A stretch of DNA of 64,000 nt. It comes from Leucobacter chromiiresistens (GTDB lineage Bacteria; Actinomycetota; Actinomycetes; Actinomycetales; Microbacteriaceae). The translations under genes were made by a program, and so were the position numbers. Where the stretch lies: NCBI RefSeq assembly GCF_900102345.1, contig NZ_FNKB01000001.1:434001-498000 (forward strand). The letters run 5' to 3'. How positions within the stretch are numbered: the first letter of the stretch is position 1; each line of letters begins with the position of its first letter. Below the pieces are notes generated by a model. The model had not been told where the DNA came from. It ran no database searches and saw only the letters and a list, made by a program, of their open reading frames with translations. Positions 7,586 through 16,275 of the stretch are shown here, one piece after another.

Positions 7586-8141
7586 GGAACACGGTCTCCT
7601 TCGCACCCTGCAGGTGGATGTCGTGCGCGAGATGCCCGTCGGGCGTTCGCGTTGCAACGAGCGTACTGCGCTGCGCGGCGGAGAGCACGGAGAGCAGGGG
7701 GTCGGCGTCGAGACGAGTGCCATCCTCGGGGAGGTAGATGCGGGTGTGCAGCTTGTCGGGCAGGCCGCGCGCGAAGACGATCGCCGAGAAGAACGGCGCC
7801 TCGCCGGCCACCGATCCGGGGTTGCGCGTCCAGAACTCGTAGCGACCCTCATCGTCGGTGAACGCGCGGCCGAAGCCCGTGAACGCGTGGTCGTTGCGGC
7901 GCAGCGCGCCCCGAGCGCGCGGCACGGAGCCGTCGATGTCGGCGCCGAAGATCTCGATCATCGCGTCGGGAATCGGCAGACCCGCTCCGTCGAAGATCGT
8001 ACCGGCGAGCACGATGGCGCCCGGCGAGTGCGGGAAGGCCACCTCGCGCTGCTTCGGGAAGGCGGTGCCGAACGCGAAGAACGGGCCGACGGTCTGCCCG
8101 GGCGTGGGCTCGTGCGTCTTCTCGGGTGCGGTGCTCGACAT
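7575..8141 (-). CDS. pcaG: protocatechuate 3,4-dioxygenase alpha subunit
   Basis: The 188-residue intradiol dioxygenase alpha subunit starts with PGQTVGPFFAFGTAF, typical of PcaG, and contains LAGTIFDGAGLPIPDAMIEI and the beta-sandwich core YEFWTRNPG. The alpha subunit does not hold iron but completes the PcaHG active site. Its ATG overlaps the pcaH stop by one base, and its end overlaps pcaB. Confidence 0.93.
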   Translation of the reverse strand: MSSTAPEKTHEPTPGQTVGPFFAFGTAFPKQREVAFPHSPGAIVLAGTIFDGAGLPIPDAMIEIFGADIDGSVPRARGALRRNDHAFTGFGRAFTDDEGRYEFWTRNPGSVAGEAPFFSAIVFARGLPDKLHTRIYLPEDGTRLDADPLLSVLSAAQRSTLVATRTPDGHLAHDIHLQGAKETVFLAY

Positions 8142-8974
8142 CAGTGCTCTCCCTCCTCGGGCTCGAACCAGGTCGCCGCAGGGCCGTCGATGACGATGTC
8201 GAAGCGGTAGCCCATCGAGAACTCGGGCACGGTCAGGTCGTGGTCGTAGACCCCGATGAGCCGGTCGCGATCGCGCTGATCGCGGATCGAGTTGTAGATC
8301 GGGTCGAGTGCGAAGAGCGGGTCGCCCGGGAAGTACATCTGGGTGACGAGCCGCTGGGTGAAGGATCGCCCGAAGACCGAGAAGTGGATGTGCGCGGGCC
8401 GCCACGCGTTCACGTGGTTCTTCCACGGATACGGCCCGGGCTTGATCGTGGTGAACGTGTACTCGCCCGCGTCGTTCGTGATCGCGCGCCCCGCACCGGT
8501 GAAGTTCGGGTCGAGCGGGGCCGGGTGCTGATCCCGCTGGTGGATGTAGCGGCCCGCCGCGTTCGCCTGCCAGATCTCGATCAGCTGGTCGCGCACGGGG
8601 CGCCCCCACGAGTCCAGCAGGCGCCCGGTCACGGTGATGCGCTCGCCCTGGGGGTCGCCGGTGTGCTGCAGCGTCAGGTCGGATTCGATGGCGGCGACAT
8701 CGCGCTGGCCGTATGCGGGCGACCACAGCTCGATCGTCTCGGGGTCGACGAGCTGCGGATCCTTCGTCGGGTGCCGCAGCAGGCTCGACCGGTAGGGCGG
8801 GAAGTCGTACATCGTGCGCGGCAGCCGCTCGCCATCGGCGACGCGGTTCGAGAAATCGGTGTGCAGCGCCGCGATCTCATCCGAGATCTGCTGCTGGGAC
8901 GCCTGATCGGGCGCCGCGAGCAGGGTCTCGGGCGCAGGGGCGGGCGCGGGGGCGACGGTGGGGTGCTGTGGCAT
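8141..8974 (-). CDS. pcaH: protocatechuate 3,4-dioxygenase beta subunit
   Basis: The 277-residue catalytic subunit carries the intradiol signature VTGRLLDSWGRPVRDQLIEI. Expected ferric iron ligands are visible: Tyr in GRYIHQRDQHPAPLD, and Tyr and two His in YPWKNHVNAWRPAHIHFS. It cleaves protocatechuate between the hydroxyls to 3-carboxymuconate. It is the first gene of the operon, 87 bp downstream of the regulator on the same strand, and starts behind GGAGAG. The N-terminus (APAPAPAPE) is low complexity. Confidence 0.94.
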   Translation of the reverse strand: MPQHPTVAPAPAPAPETLLAAPDQASQQQISDEIAALHTDFSNRVADGERLPRTMYDFPPYRSSLLRHPTKDPQLVDPETIELWSPAYGQRDVAAIESDLTLQHTGDPQGERITVTGRLLDSWGRPVRDQLIEIWQANAAGRYIHQRDQHPAPLDPNFTGAGRAITNDAGEYTFTTIKPGPYPWKNHVNAWRPAHIHFSVFGRSFTQRLVTQMYFPGDPLFALDPIYNSIRDQRDRDRLIGVYDHDLTVPEFSMGYRFDIVIDGPAATWFEPEEGEH

Positions 8975-9061
8975 TGCGGGGCTCTCCTTCGAGGTCGTGC
9001 CTGCGCATCAGCGTGCCAGCTCGCACCGCCGCGCCCCCGAACCGCTCCCACTGAGCGGGAT

Positions 9062-9982
9062 TCAGAGGCTGCGCACCTCGGCGAAGATCTCCCTCGCCGC
9101 CTGCTGCACGAGCATCGCGAGCAGTCGCTCGTCGGCCCGCTCGAGGTGCACCACCACTCCCAGAGCGATGGGCGGCAGCCCGAGCACCCCGGGCAGCGCC
9201 GCCGCGATGGACACGTTGCCGAGCGTCATCTCCTCCTGCGTGCGCCAGTACCCGCGGGCGCGCCCCGCCGCGAGGTCGGCCCGGAGCCGCCCCTCGTCGG
9301 TGATCGAGTGCGTCGTCTCCCGCAGCAGCGGGCGCGCGGCGAAGTAGCGTTCGAGCCACGCCTCCTCGCAGCCTGCGAGCAGCGCCTTGCCCACGCCGGT
9401 GGTGTGCAACGGCCCGCGCCCGCCCGCCCGGCTCACCGTCGGGATCGAGCGGCGCCCCGTCACGCGCCCCACGTAGAGCACGGTCGCCCGCTCGGGCGGC
9501 CCGTCGAGCACCCCGAGGTGCACGTTCTCGCCCGTCACCTCGTACAGCCGCATGAGGTGCGGGATCGCGCGTTCGCGCAGCCGCACCGCCAACGGGGAGA
9601 GCTCCCCGATCTCCCAGAGACGCGCTCCGATGGCGAGGCCGCGACCGGGCAGCCGCACGAGCAGCTCCCGCTCGACGAGCATCGTGACCAGGCGGTGCAG
9701 CGTGGAGGAGGCGAGGCCGGTGCGCTCGACGAGCTCCGCCGCGGTGAGCTCGGGCTCGTCCTCCGTGAAGCACGACAGCACCGCCAGCGCGCGGTCGAGC
9801 ACGCCGGGGTACTGCGGTGCGCCGGCGTGCGGGCCCTCATCGGGGTCCGCACCCGGGTACTCCTGCGGGCTCTCGTCGGGGTGCTCGTGCGGGCCCGTGT
9901 GCGGGTCCGCGTACGGGTCCTCATCCGGGCTCCCATGCGAACCCTCGTCGGGGCCCGCGTGCGGTGTCGATCGCGCTGCCAT
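9062..9982 (-). CDS. pcaR: IclR family regulator of the pca genes
   Basis: After an unusual N-terminus of about 60 residues, an IclR winged helix (VLDRALAVLSCFTEDEPELTA, SSTLHRLVTMLVERELLVRL) and an IclR effector domain (GENVHLGVLDG, TGVGKALLAGCEEAWL) follow. Members of this subgroup (PcaR/PobR/PcaU) bind beta-ketoadipate pathway metabolites. Position between pcaH and divergent pobA supports control of both. Residues 5-55 are an imperfect repeat of Pro-Asp-Glu-Gly-His units, absent from ordinary PcaR proteins. A start closer to the winged helix is possible. Confidence 0.88.
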   Translation of the reverse strand: MAARSTPHAGPDEGSHGSPDEDPYADPHTGPHEHPDESPQEYPGADPDEGPHAGAPQYPGVLDRALAVLSCFTEDEPELTAAELVERTGLASSTLHRLVTMLVERELLVRLPGRGLAIGARLWEIGELSPLAVRLRERAIPHLMRLYEVTGENVHLGVLDGPPERATVLYVGRVTGRRSIPTVSRAGGRGPLHTTGVGKALLAGCEEAWLERYFAARPLLRETTHSITDEGRLRADLAAGRARGYWRTQEEMTLGNVSIAAALPGVLGLPPIALGVVVHLERADERLLAMLVQQAAREIFAEVRSL

Positions 9983-10320
9983 GCTGCCTCCTCGCGGTCA
10001 CGTCGGCATGTGGGGACGAGCGTAGCGGGCGCGCGCGACGTTCTCGCTGAGACCGAGGGTTCGGCGCGAGCACGAGGGGTTTCGCAGCGCAGCAACCCTC
10101 CGGGTCGGTGCGAACCCTCGGCCTCGGCGTCGGAACGCTCGAGCAGCCGTAGGGAGGAAGGGCGGGCGGGCGCGCGCACGAACGGCCGGATCCGCGATTC
10201 TCAGTCAGTGAGAAATCCCGAGGGCGCGGCGGCGCGCCCGGGCCACACTGATCGAGGCTCCGCGAGCACTCGCTCGCTCGCGGGGCCGCCCCCCGCCTTC
10301 GAACCGTCACAGGAGACCAC
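9983..10320. promoter_or_regulatory. pcaR-pobA divergent control region with an inverted repeat
   Basis: No gene was seen in this 338-bp gap. CCGAGGGTTCG at 10053-10063 is perfectly inverted as CGAACCCTCGG at 10111-10121. Two further imperfect copies lie between them: CGAGGGGTTTCG at 10073-10084 and AACCCTCCGG. Clustered half-sites in a divergent gap suggest an IclR-type operator for PcaR, inferred from position only. Confidence 0.5.
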
Positions 10321-11493
10321 ATGATCGTCGACCGCACGCGCGTCGCCATCGTCGGAGCGGGGCCCGCGGGCCTGCTGCTCTCGCACCTGCTCGCGGAGGC
10401 GGGCATCGAGTCGATCGTCGTCGACGCGCGGAGCCGCGCCGAGATCGAGACGACCATCCGGGCCGGCATCCTCGAGCAGGGCACCGTCGAGGTGCTCGAC
10501 GGGATCAGCGGAAGCCGGGCGCGCACCGTGGGCCACCGCCACGACGGCATCGAGCTGCGCTTCGCCGGCGAGGGGCACCGCATCGACTTCCCCGCGCTCG
10601 TCGGCCGATCGGTGTGGCTGTACCCGCAGCACGAGGTGCTGAAAGACCTCATCGCCGCCCGCCTCGCCGCGGGCCAGGACCTGCGCTTCAGCACCACCGT
10701 CTCGGGCGTGCACGACATCGAGGCGCAGCCGCGCATCACGGGCGCCGACGAGAACGGGGCCCCCTTCGAGATTCGCGCGGACTTCGTCGTCGGCGGCGAC
10801 GGATCGCGCAGCGTCGTGCGCCGCGCCGTGGCCGGCGGCCGCGAGACCGGGTCGTTACGCGAGTATCCGTTCGCCTGGTTCGGGGTGCTCTGCGACGCCC
10901 CGCCGAGTGCGAGCGAGCTGATCTACAGCAACTCCGCCGACGGGTTCGCGCTGATCAGCCAGCGATCCGACACGGTGCAGCGCATGTACTTCCAGTGCGA
11001 CCCGAATACCGACCCCGACGCGCTCTCCGAGGCCGAGATCTGGGAGACGCTGCAGCGCCGCGTTCCCGGCACACGGCTCGCGGAGGGCCCCGTCTTCCAG
11101 CGCGACGTGCTGCGCTTCCGCAGCTTCGTCGCGGGTGAGCTGCGGCTGGGGCGCGCCGCGCTGGTCGGGGACGCGGCGCACACGGTGCCGCCGACCGGCG
11201 CCAAGGGCATGAACCTCGCCGTCGCCGACGTGCTGCTGCTCGGCGACGCCCTTCGGCGGCTGCTGGTAGAGGGCGACGAGCGCGGCGTCGACGCCTACGC
11301 CGAGCGGGCGCTGCGCCGCATCTGGAAGGCGCAGCACTTCTCGTGGTGGATGACGAGCATGCTCCACGCGGCGCCCGGGAGCGACGCGTTCGACCGGCAG
11401 CGGCAGCTCGGCGAGCTGCGCAGCGTCGTGGAGTCGGAGGCGGGCCGGCGCTACCTGGCCGAGGCGTACACGGGGTGGCCGCTCGAACGGTGA
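10321..11493 (+). CDS. pobA: 4-hydroxybenzoate 3-monooxygenase
   Basis: The 390-residue flavoprotein hydroxylase has the FAD dinucleotide motif VAIVGAGPAGLLLSHLL, the DG motif VVGGDGSRSVVRR near residue 160 and the second FAD motif ALVGDAAHTVPPTGAKGMNLA near 280. Length and spacing match PobA. It converts 4-hydroxybenzoate to protocatechuate, which PcaHG then cleaves. An AGGAGA site precedes the ATG. It is divergent from pcaR. Confidence 0.94.
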   Translation: MIVDRTRVAIVGAGPAGLLLSHLLAEAGIESIVVDARSRAEIETTIRAGILEQGTVEVLDGISGSRARTVGHRHDGIELRFAGEGHRIDFPALVGRSVWLYPQHEVLKDLIAARLAAGQDLRFSTTVSGVHDIEAQPRITGADENGAPFEIRADFVVGGDGSRSVVRRAVAGGRETGSLREYPFAWFGVLCDAPPSASELIYSNSADGFALISQRSDTVQRMYFQCDPNTDPDALSEAEIWETLQRRVPGTRLAEGPVFQRDVLRFRSFVAGELRLGRAALVGDAAHTVPPTGAKGMNLAVADVLLLGDALRRLLVEGDERGVDAYAERALRRIWKAQHFSWWMTSMLHAAPGSDAFDRQRQLGELRSVVESEAGRRYLAEAYTGWPLER

Positions 11494-11507
11494 ACCCCTG
11501 CGTTCCG

Positions 11508-12692
11508 CTACCGGTCGTAGGTGGTGACGCCGTCGACCTCGGGAATGCTGACCCAGGCCCCCGACTCCGCACTGCGCAGTGACGCGTCGACGAGTTCCGA
11601 TGCCGACCAGCCGTCGGCGACAGACGGAGCCAGCTGCGTGCCCTCGATGACCGATCGGATGAAGAGCGCCGCCTCGATGGTCTTCAGATCGTTGAAACCG
11701 ATGCCTGGGCCGGCGTTCGGCTGAAAGCGACCGAATTCGCCGAAGGTCGTGTCGGTCAGCACCGTCTGATATCCACGCAGATCCTTCGCGACTTCCAACT
11801 GGTTCATGCGCTCGAAGTTCCATCGAATCGAACCCTCAGTGCCGTAGACCTCCAAGATGTACTCAGCATGCGGACCGATCCCGACCCGGGTCGATTCGAA
11901 GAACCCCACCGCCCCGTTCTCGAAACGCGCCAATGCCGCGGCATAATCCTCGTTCTCCACATCACGCAGGGTCGTCGAGGCCTCCCCCTTCGCGAAGCTG
12001 TTCGCCGAGTTGCCAGACGGAAGCGGGCGCTGCGGGATGAAGGTCTCGGTGATCGCGTTCAGCGATTCCACACGCCCGACGACGAACTGCGCGAGATCGA
12101 AGCCGTGCGAGAGCACGTCGCCGAGCACTCCGGTGCCGGCACGCTCCTTCTCGTATCGCCACGTGAAGACCTGCTGCGGGTCTGACGCGTAGCTGGTGAG
12201 CAGACGCATCTGGACGTTCGTGATCGTGCCGAGTTCTCCGCTCCGCACGAGTCGACGCGCTTCGGCGACGGCCGGTGCGTGACGATAGTTGAACCCGACC
12301 GCCGTGATCAGGCCGGCTGCTGCCGCGCCCTGCGCGATCTCGCGAGACTGCGTCGCACTGATGCCCATCGGCTTCTCGATCCAGAACGGCTTGCCGGCTG
12401 CAATAGCTGCGAGGGCGATCTCGTGGTGCAAGAAGTTGGGTGCGCAGATCGAGACGACGTCGACATCGGGGTGCGCGAGCAGCTCGTGGTAGTCGGCCGT
12501 CGTCTCCCGGAACCCGAGCGCCTCTGCGGCGTGCTCGCGGCCCGAAGCATCAGGGTCTGCCGCGATCACCAGCTCGGGGTGCCGCGCGAGTTCGGGGAAG
12601 AACTGGCGTGTCGCCAAGTAGGCCCGCGCGTGCAGGCGCCCCATCCACCCGACCGAAATCAGCCCGACGCCGATACGCTCACTGCTCACCAT
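11508..12692 (-). CDS. Gfo/Idh/MocA family NAD(P)-dependent dehydrogenase (first of three)
   Basis: The 394-residue oxidoreductase has a Rossmann N-terminus (GVGLISVGWMGRLHARAYLA), the catalytic-loop motif FWIEKPMGISATQ with its conserved Lys, and a C-terminal substrate domain (FNYRHAPAVAEA, LGDVLSHGFDLAQFVVG). It probably oxidises a hydroxyl of a sugar, cyclitol or similar polyol. The ATG at 12692 is chosen because GAAGGAG lies just upstream; the frame continues about 47 codons further without a good start signal. It is divergent from the dehydratase across operator 1. Confidence 0.86.
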   Translation of the reverse strand: MVSSERIGVGLISVGWMGRLHARAYLATRQFFPELARHPELVIAADPDASGREHAAEALGFRETTADYHELLAHPDVDVVSICAPNFLHHEIALAAIAAGKPFWIEKPMGISATQSREIAQGAAAAGLITAVGFNYRHAPAVAEARRLVRSGELGTITNVQMRLLTSYASDPQQVFTWRYEKERAGTGVLGDVLSHGFDLAQFVVGRVESLNAITETFIPQRPLPSGNSANSFAKGEASTTLRDVENEDYAAALARFENGAVGFFESTRVGIGPHAEYILEVYGTEGSIRWNFERMNQLEVAKDLRGYQTVLTDTTFGEFGRFQPNAGPGIGFNDLKTIEAALFIRSVIEGTQLAPSVADGWSASELVDASLRSAESGAWVSIPEVDGVTTYDR

Positions 12693-12779
12693 TACGACTC
12701 CTTCGTCTTCGCCTGCGATGCGGCGGCGTTGCTCCAACGACGCCTGCGCCAGATTACGACCGAGCCGGGGAGTCGCAGC

Positions 12780-12796
12780 TGTCTCAATCTGGAACA
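12780..12796. promoter_or_regulatory. island operator 1 (TGTNNCA-N3-TGNNACA)
   Basis: TGTCTCAATCTGGAACA matches the 17-bp palindrome fully. It lies in the divergent gap between the Gfo/Idh gene (start 12692) and the dehydratase (start 12929). TTGCTGTACTGG follows 18 bp later at 12815-12826, toward the dehydratase. Confidence 0.65.
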
Positions 12797-12928
12797 GGTC
12801 GGGATACGCACGCATTGCTGTACTGGAGTGCAATTAGCGACGCAGTGCTGACAACGGAGTTCGAACGTGGTGTCGACTCCTCGGCGGCATTCGTCTTCTC
12901 ACTCGGACGAGAAGGAATGAACACCAGA

Positions 12929-14689
12929 ATGGAAGACTCACCCCAGGCCGACCTCCGCAGCTCGCGCTGGTTCGCTCCGCACGATCTCACCGGCTTCGTG
13001 CACCGAACCGCGATTCAGGCGGAGGGCTTCTCAGGCTTCGCCATCAAGGGCCGACCGGTGATCGGCATCGCGAACTCCTGGTCTGAACTCGTCAATTGCA
13101 ACATCCACTTCAAGCTGCTGGCCGACTCCGTGAAGCGCGGGGTGCTGATGGCCGGCGGCCTGCCGCTCGAGTTCCCGACCATCTCACTGGGCGAAAGCCT
13201 GATGAAGCCCTCAGCAATGCAGTTCCGCAACCTCATGGCGATGGACGTCGAGGAGTCGATCCGCTCCTACCCGCTGGACGCGATCGTGCTGCTCGGCGGC
13301 TGCGATAAGACGGTGCCCGCGCAACTCATGGGTGCGGCGAGCGCCGACATTCCCACGATCATGCTGACGGGCGGCCCGCAGGAGCCCGCGGTCTTCCGCG
13401 GCAAGCAGCTCGGCGTCGGCACGGATACGTGGAAATACGCCGACGAACTGCGTGCGGGCCGCATGACGCAGGCCGACTTCGATGAGCTCGAAGCGTCTGC
13501 GAAGCCGACTGCGGGTCACTGCAGCGAGATGGGCACCGCCTCGACGATGACCTCGATCACCGAAGCCCTCGGGATGTGCCTGCCGTCGACGGCAGCGATT
13601 CCGGCCGTGCACGCTCGGCGTGCGCAGGCGGCGGAGGCGACCGGGCGCCGCGCCGTGGAGATGGCGCTCACCGGCGGGCCGACGCCCCGCGAGATCCTCA
13701 CACCCGACGCGTTCGACAACGCGATCACGCTCCTCATGGCGGTCGGCGGTTCGACGAACGCCGTGCTGCACCTCCTCGCGCTCGCGCGGCGAGTCGGATA
13801 CGAACTCGATCTCGACCGCTTCCACCAGATCTCCGAGCGCACGCCGCGCATCGTCAATGTGCGACCCTCGGGCGAGTACCTGGTGCAGCAGCTCTTCAAC
13901 GCGGGCGGCATCGGAGCGGTGCTGAAGGAACTCTCGCCGCTGCTGCAGGGCGACGCGATCACGGTCACCGGCGAATCGCTCGCGGCCGGGTTCGCGAACG
14001 CGCCCGAACCCGACGGCGAGGTGATCTCGAAGCTCGAGACTCCGTTCGACGCCTCCGGCGGCATCGCGGTGGTGCGCGGATCATTGGCTCCGAAGGGAGC
14101 CGTGATCAAGCGGAGCGCCGCGAGCCCGGAGTTGCTCACGCACCGCGGCCCTGCCGTCGTCTTCGACGACATGGCGGATCTCGGCAGGCGGGTGGATGAT
14201 CCCGACCTCGACATCACCGAGGATTCGGTGCTGGTGCTGCGCAACTGCGGCCCGGTCGGCGCCCCGGGGATGCCGGAGTGGGGCATGCTGCCCATCCCCG
14301 AGAAACTGCTGAAGCGCGGAATCCGCGACGTCGTACGCATCTCGGATGCCCGCATGAGTGGCACTGCTTTCGGCACGACGATTCTGCACGTCTCGCCGGA
14401 AGCCGCTGCGGGTGGGCCGCTGGCGGTCGTGCGCGACGGGGACCCGATCGTGCTCGACGTGACCACGCAGCGTCTCGATCTCGACATTCCGGCCGAGGAG
14501 TTGGAGCGACGACTCGCCGACCTGAAGCTCCCGCCGCGCAAGTACAATCGCGGCTACGGGCGTCTGTTCCTCGACCATGTCACGCAGGCCGACGAGGGGT
14601 GCGACTTCGACTTCCTCCACGCCATTCCCGACGAGGAGCCGCAGCGCCTCCCCTACGGCCTCTTCACCGGGTGGCAGGGCGGTTGGTGA
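12929..14689 (+). CDS. IlvD/Edd family dehydratase (sugar-acid or related)
   Basis: The 586-residue Fe-S dehydratase shows the three cysteine regions of the family: SELVNCNIHFKLLADSVKRG, LLGGCDKTVPAQLMGAAS and AGHCSEMGTASTMTSITEAL, plus VRISDARMSGTAFGT near residue 470. Housekeeping IlvD, gluconate and arabonate dehydratases share these. Its position among Gfo/Idh dehydrogenases and next to a permease suggests a sugar acid or a cyclitol-derived substrate, not valine synthesis. An ATG at 12917 is also in frame but abuts GAAGGA with no spacing; 12929 gives a better distance. Confidence 0.87.
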   Translation: MEDSPQADLRSSRWFAPHDLTGFVHRTAIQAEGFSGFAIKGRPVIGIANSWSELVNCNIHFKLLADSVKRGVLMAGGLPLEFPTISLGESLMKPSAMQFRNLMAMDVEESIRSYPLDAIVLLGGCDKTVPAQLMGAASADIPTIMLTGGPQEPAVFRGKQLGVGTDTWKYADELRAGRMTQADFDELEASAKPTAGHCSEMGTASTMTSITEALGMCLPSTAAIPAVHARRAQAAEATGRRAVEMALTGGPTPREILTPDAFDNAITLLMAVGGSTNAVLHLLALARRVGYELDLDRFHQISERTPRIVNVRPSGEYLVQQLFNAGGIGAVLKELSPLLQGDAITVTGESLAAGFANAPEPDGEVISKLETPFDASGGIAVVRGSLAPKGAVIKRSAASPELLTHRGPAVVFDDMADLGRRVDDPDLDITEDSVLVLRNCGPVGAPGMPEWGMLPIPEKLLKRGIRDVVRISDARMSGTAFGTTILHVSPEAAAGGPLAVVRDGDPIVLDVTTQRLDLDIPAEELERRLADLKLPPRKYNRGYGRLFLDHVTQADEGCDFDFLHAIPDEEPQRLPYGLFTGWQGGW

Positions 14690-14809
14690 TCCGCCGCCCC
14701 TGACCCTGCACGGCCCGAACACACGCAGCAGTTCTTCTCCCCCTGGCGCACCGCGCACACGTATCGCAGTGCGCCGGGTCATCAACGACGACGACAGTGA
14801 GCGAATCTC

Positions 14810-16267
14810 ATGGCACCTCAGCAGCAAGCGGTCGAACCCCCGCTCGACACCACCACCATCAACCGGCTCCAAGGCAATATGGGGGTGGGCACACTCGCCA
14901 TGAGCGTGCTGGCGTTCTCCTCGCCACTCGCGACGGTCGCCGGCACCATGCCGGTGCTGCTCATGTTCGGCGGCAACAGTGCGCCTGCGATCTACCTGAT
15001 CATGACGGCGATGCTGCTCATCTTCTCGGTCGGCTTCGTGCTGATGAGTCGCCGCATCGAGAATCCGGGCGGCTTCTACTCCTTCGTCACGGCCGGGCTC
15101 GGCAAGGCAGCAGGGCTCGGCGGGGCGTTCCTCGCGCTGGTCGGCTACCTCTTCATCGGGTACTTCGCCCCCGTGTTCTTCGCGGTCACCATGAGCGGCT
15201 TCGTCGTGCACACGCTGGGCGGCCCCGACATCGCCTGGTATTGGTACGCGCTCGCGATCATCGTGCTCACGACCTTCTTCGCCTACAACCGCATCGACCT
15301 GTCGGCGAAGGTGCTGACCATCGTCATGGTGCTCGAGGTGCTGATCATCGTCGTGTACGACGTCGCTGCGTTCGCGCATAACGTGTCGAGCGGCGAAGAC
15401 TTCTCGCTGTCGCTCCCCCGGCCGAGCGATGCGACGTTCGGCCTCGCGCTGCTCTTCGCCATCGGCAACTTCTTCGGATTCGAAGCCACCGTCATCTACC
15501 GCGAGGAGGTGAAGGATCCGGCCCGCACGATTCCGCGCGCAACCTACCTGTCCGTGCTCGGCATCGGCCTCTTCTACGCGGCGACCGCCTCCGCGTACGT
15601 CGCGTTCTTCGGCACTGAGGGGGTCCAATCCGCCGCGGCATCGGACACCGCGAACCTGTTCCACAACTCGATCGTGCTGCTCCTCGGCAAGATCTTCGCA
15701 GATGTCATGACGATCCTGCTGATCACGTCGACGCTGGCATGCATGCTGTCGATCCAGAACATCGCCGCCCGCTACGGTTTCTCGCTCGCGAGAGACCACG
15801 CGCTTCCCCGCGCCCTCGGCCACGTCCACCCGAAGCACAACTCGCCCTATCTGTCGGCGCTGACGGTCGGAGTCGTCTGGGCGCTCGCGACTGCGGTGTT
15901 CGCGGTGCTCGCGCTGCCTCCCGAGCAGCTCTACGTCGTGGCGAGTGGCAGCGGTACGTTCTCGGTGCTGCTGCTGATGTTCATCGCGAGCGCGGCGGTG
16001 TTCGTCTACTTCGTGCGCAAGCGTCGCGACGCACCGGAATCGGTCTGGAAGTCGCTCGTCGCGCCCCTCATCAGCGCGCTGTTCCTGGGGGCGGTCACGG
16101 TCATCGCGATCGCGAACTTCCCCGAGCTCGTCGGCGGTTCGGGCGCGATCACCGTCGTCTTCATGGGCCTCACGTTCGCGCTGTTCGTGGGCGGCTTCGT
16201 CTACGCACGCGTACTGCGTTCACGCAGGCCCGATGTCTATGCGCGACTCGGTCGGCAGAAGTACTAG
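14810..16267 (+). CDS. APC superfamily permease (first of two paralogues)
   Basis: The 485-residue protein has about 12-13 membrane segments. The first, MGVGTLAMSVLAFSSPLATV, is followed by NPGGFYSFVTAGLGKAAGLGG and FFGFEATVIYREEVKDPART, hallmarks of the amino acid/polyamine/organocation family. It is a secondary importer at the cytoplasmic membrane. It is plainly paralogous to the permease at 23588-25069. It lies 120 bp after the dehydratase and 8 bp before the trpB remnant. Confidence 0.88.
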   Translation: MAPQQQAVEPPLDTTTINRLQGNMGVGTLAMSVLAFSSPLATVAGTMPVLLMFGGNSAPAIYLIMTAMLLIFSVGFVLMSRRIENPGGFYSFVTAGLGKAAGLGGAFLALVGYLFIGYFAPVFFAVTMSGFVVHTLGGPDIAWYWYALAIIVLTTFFAYNRIDLSAKVLTIVMVLEVLIIVVYDVAAFAHNVSSGEDFSLSLPRPSDATFGLALLFAIGNFFGFEATVIYREEVKDPARTIPRATYLSVLGIGLFYAATASAYVAFFGTEGVQSAAASDTANLFHNSIVLLLGKIFADVMTILLITSTLACMLSIQNIAARYGFSLARDHALPRALGHVHPKHNSPYLSALTVGVVWALATAVFAVLALPPEQLYVVASGSGTFSVLLLMFIASAAVFVYFVRKRRDAPESVWKSLVAPLISALFLGAVTVIAIANFPELVGGSGAITVVFMGLTFALFVGGFVYARVLRSRRPDVYARLGRQKY

Positions 16268-16275
16268 GAGACTGC

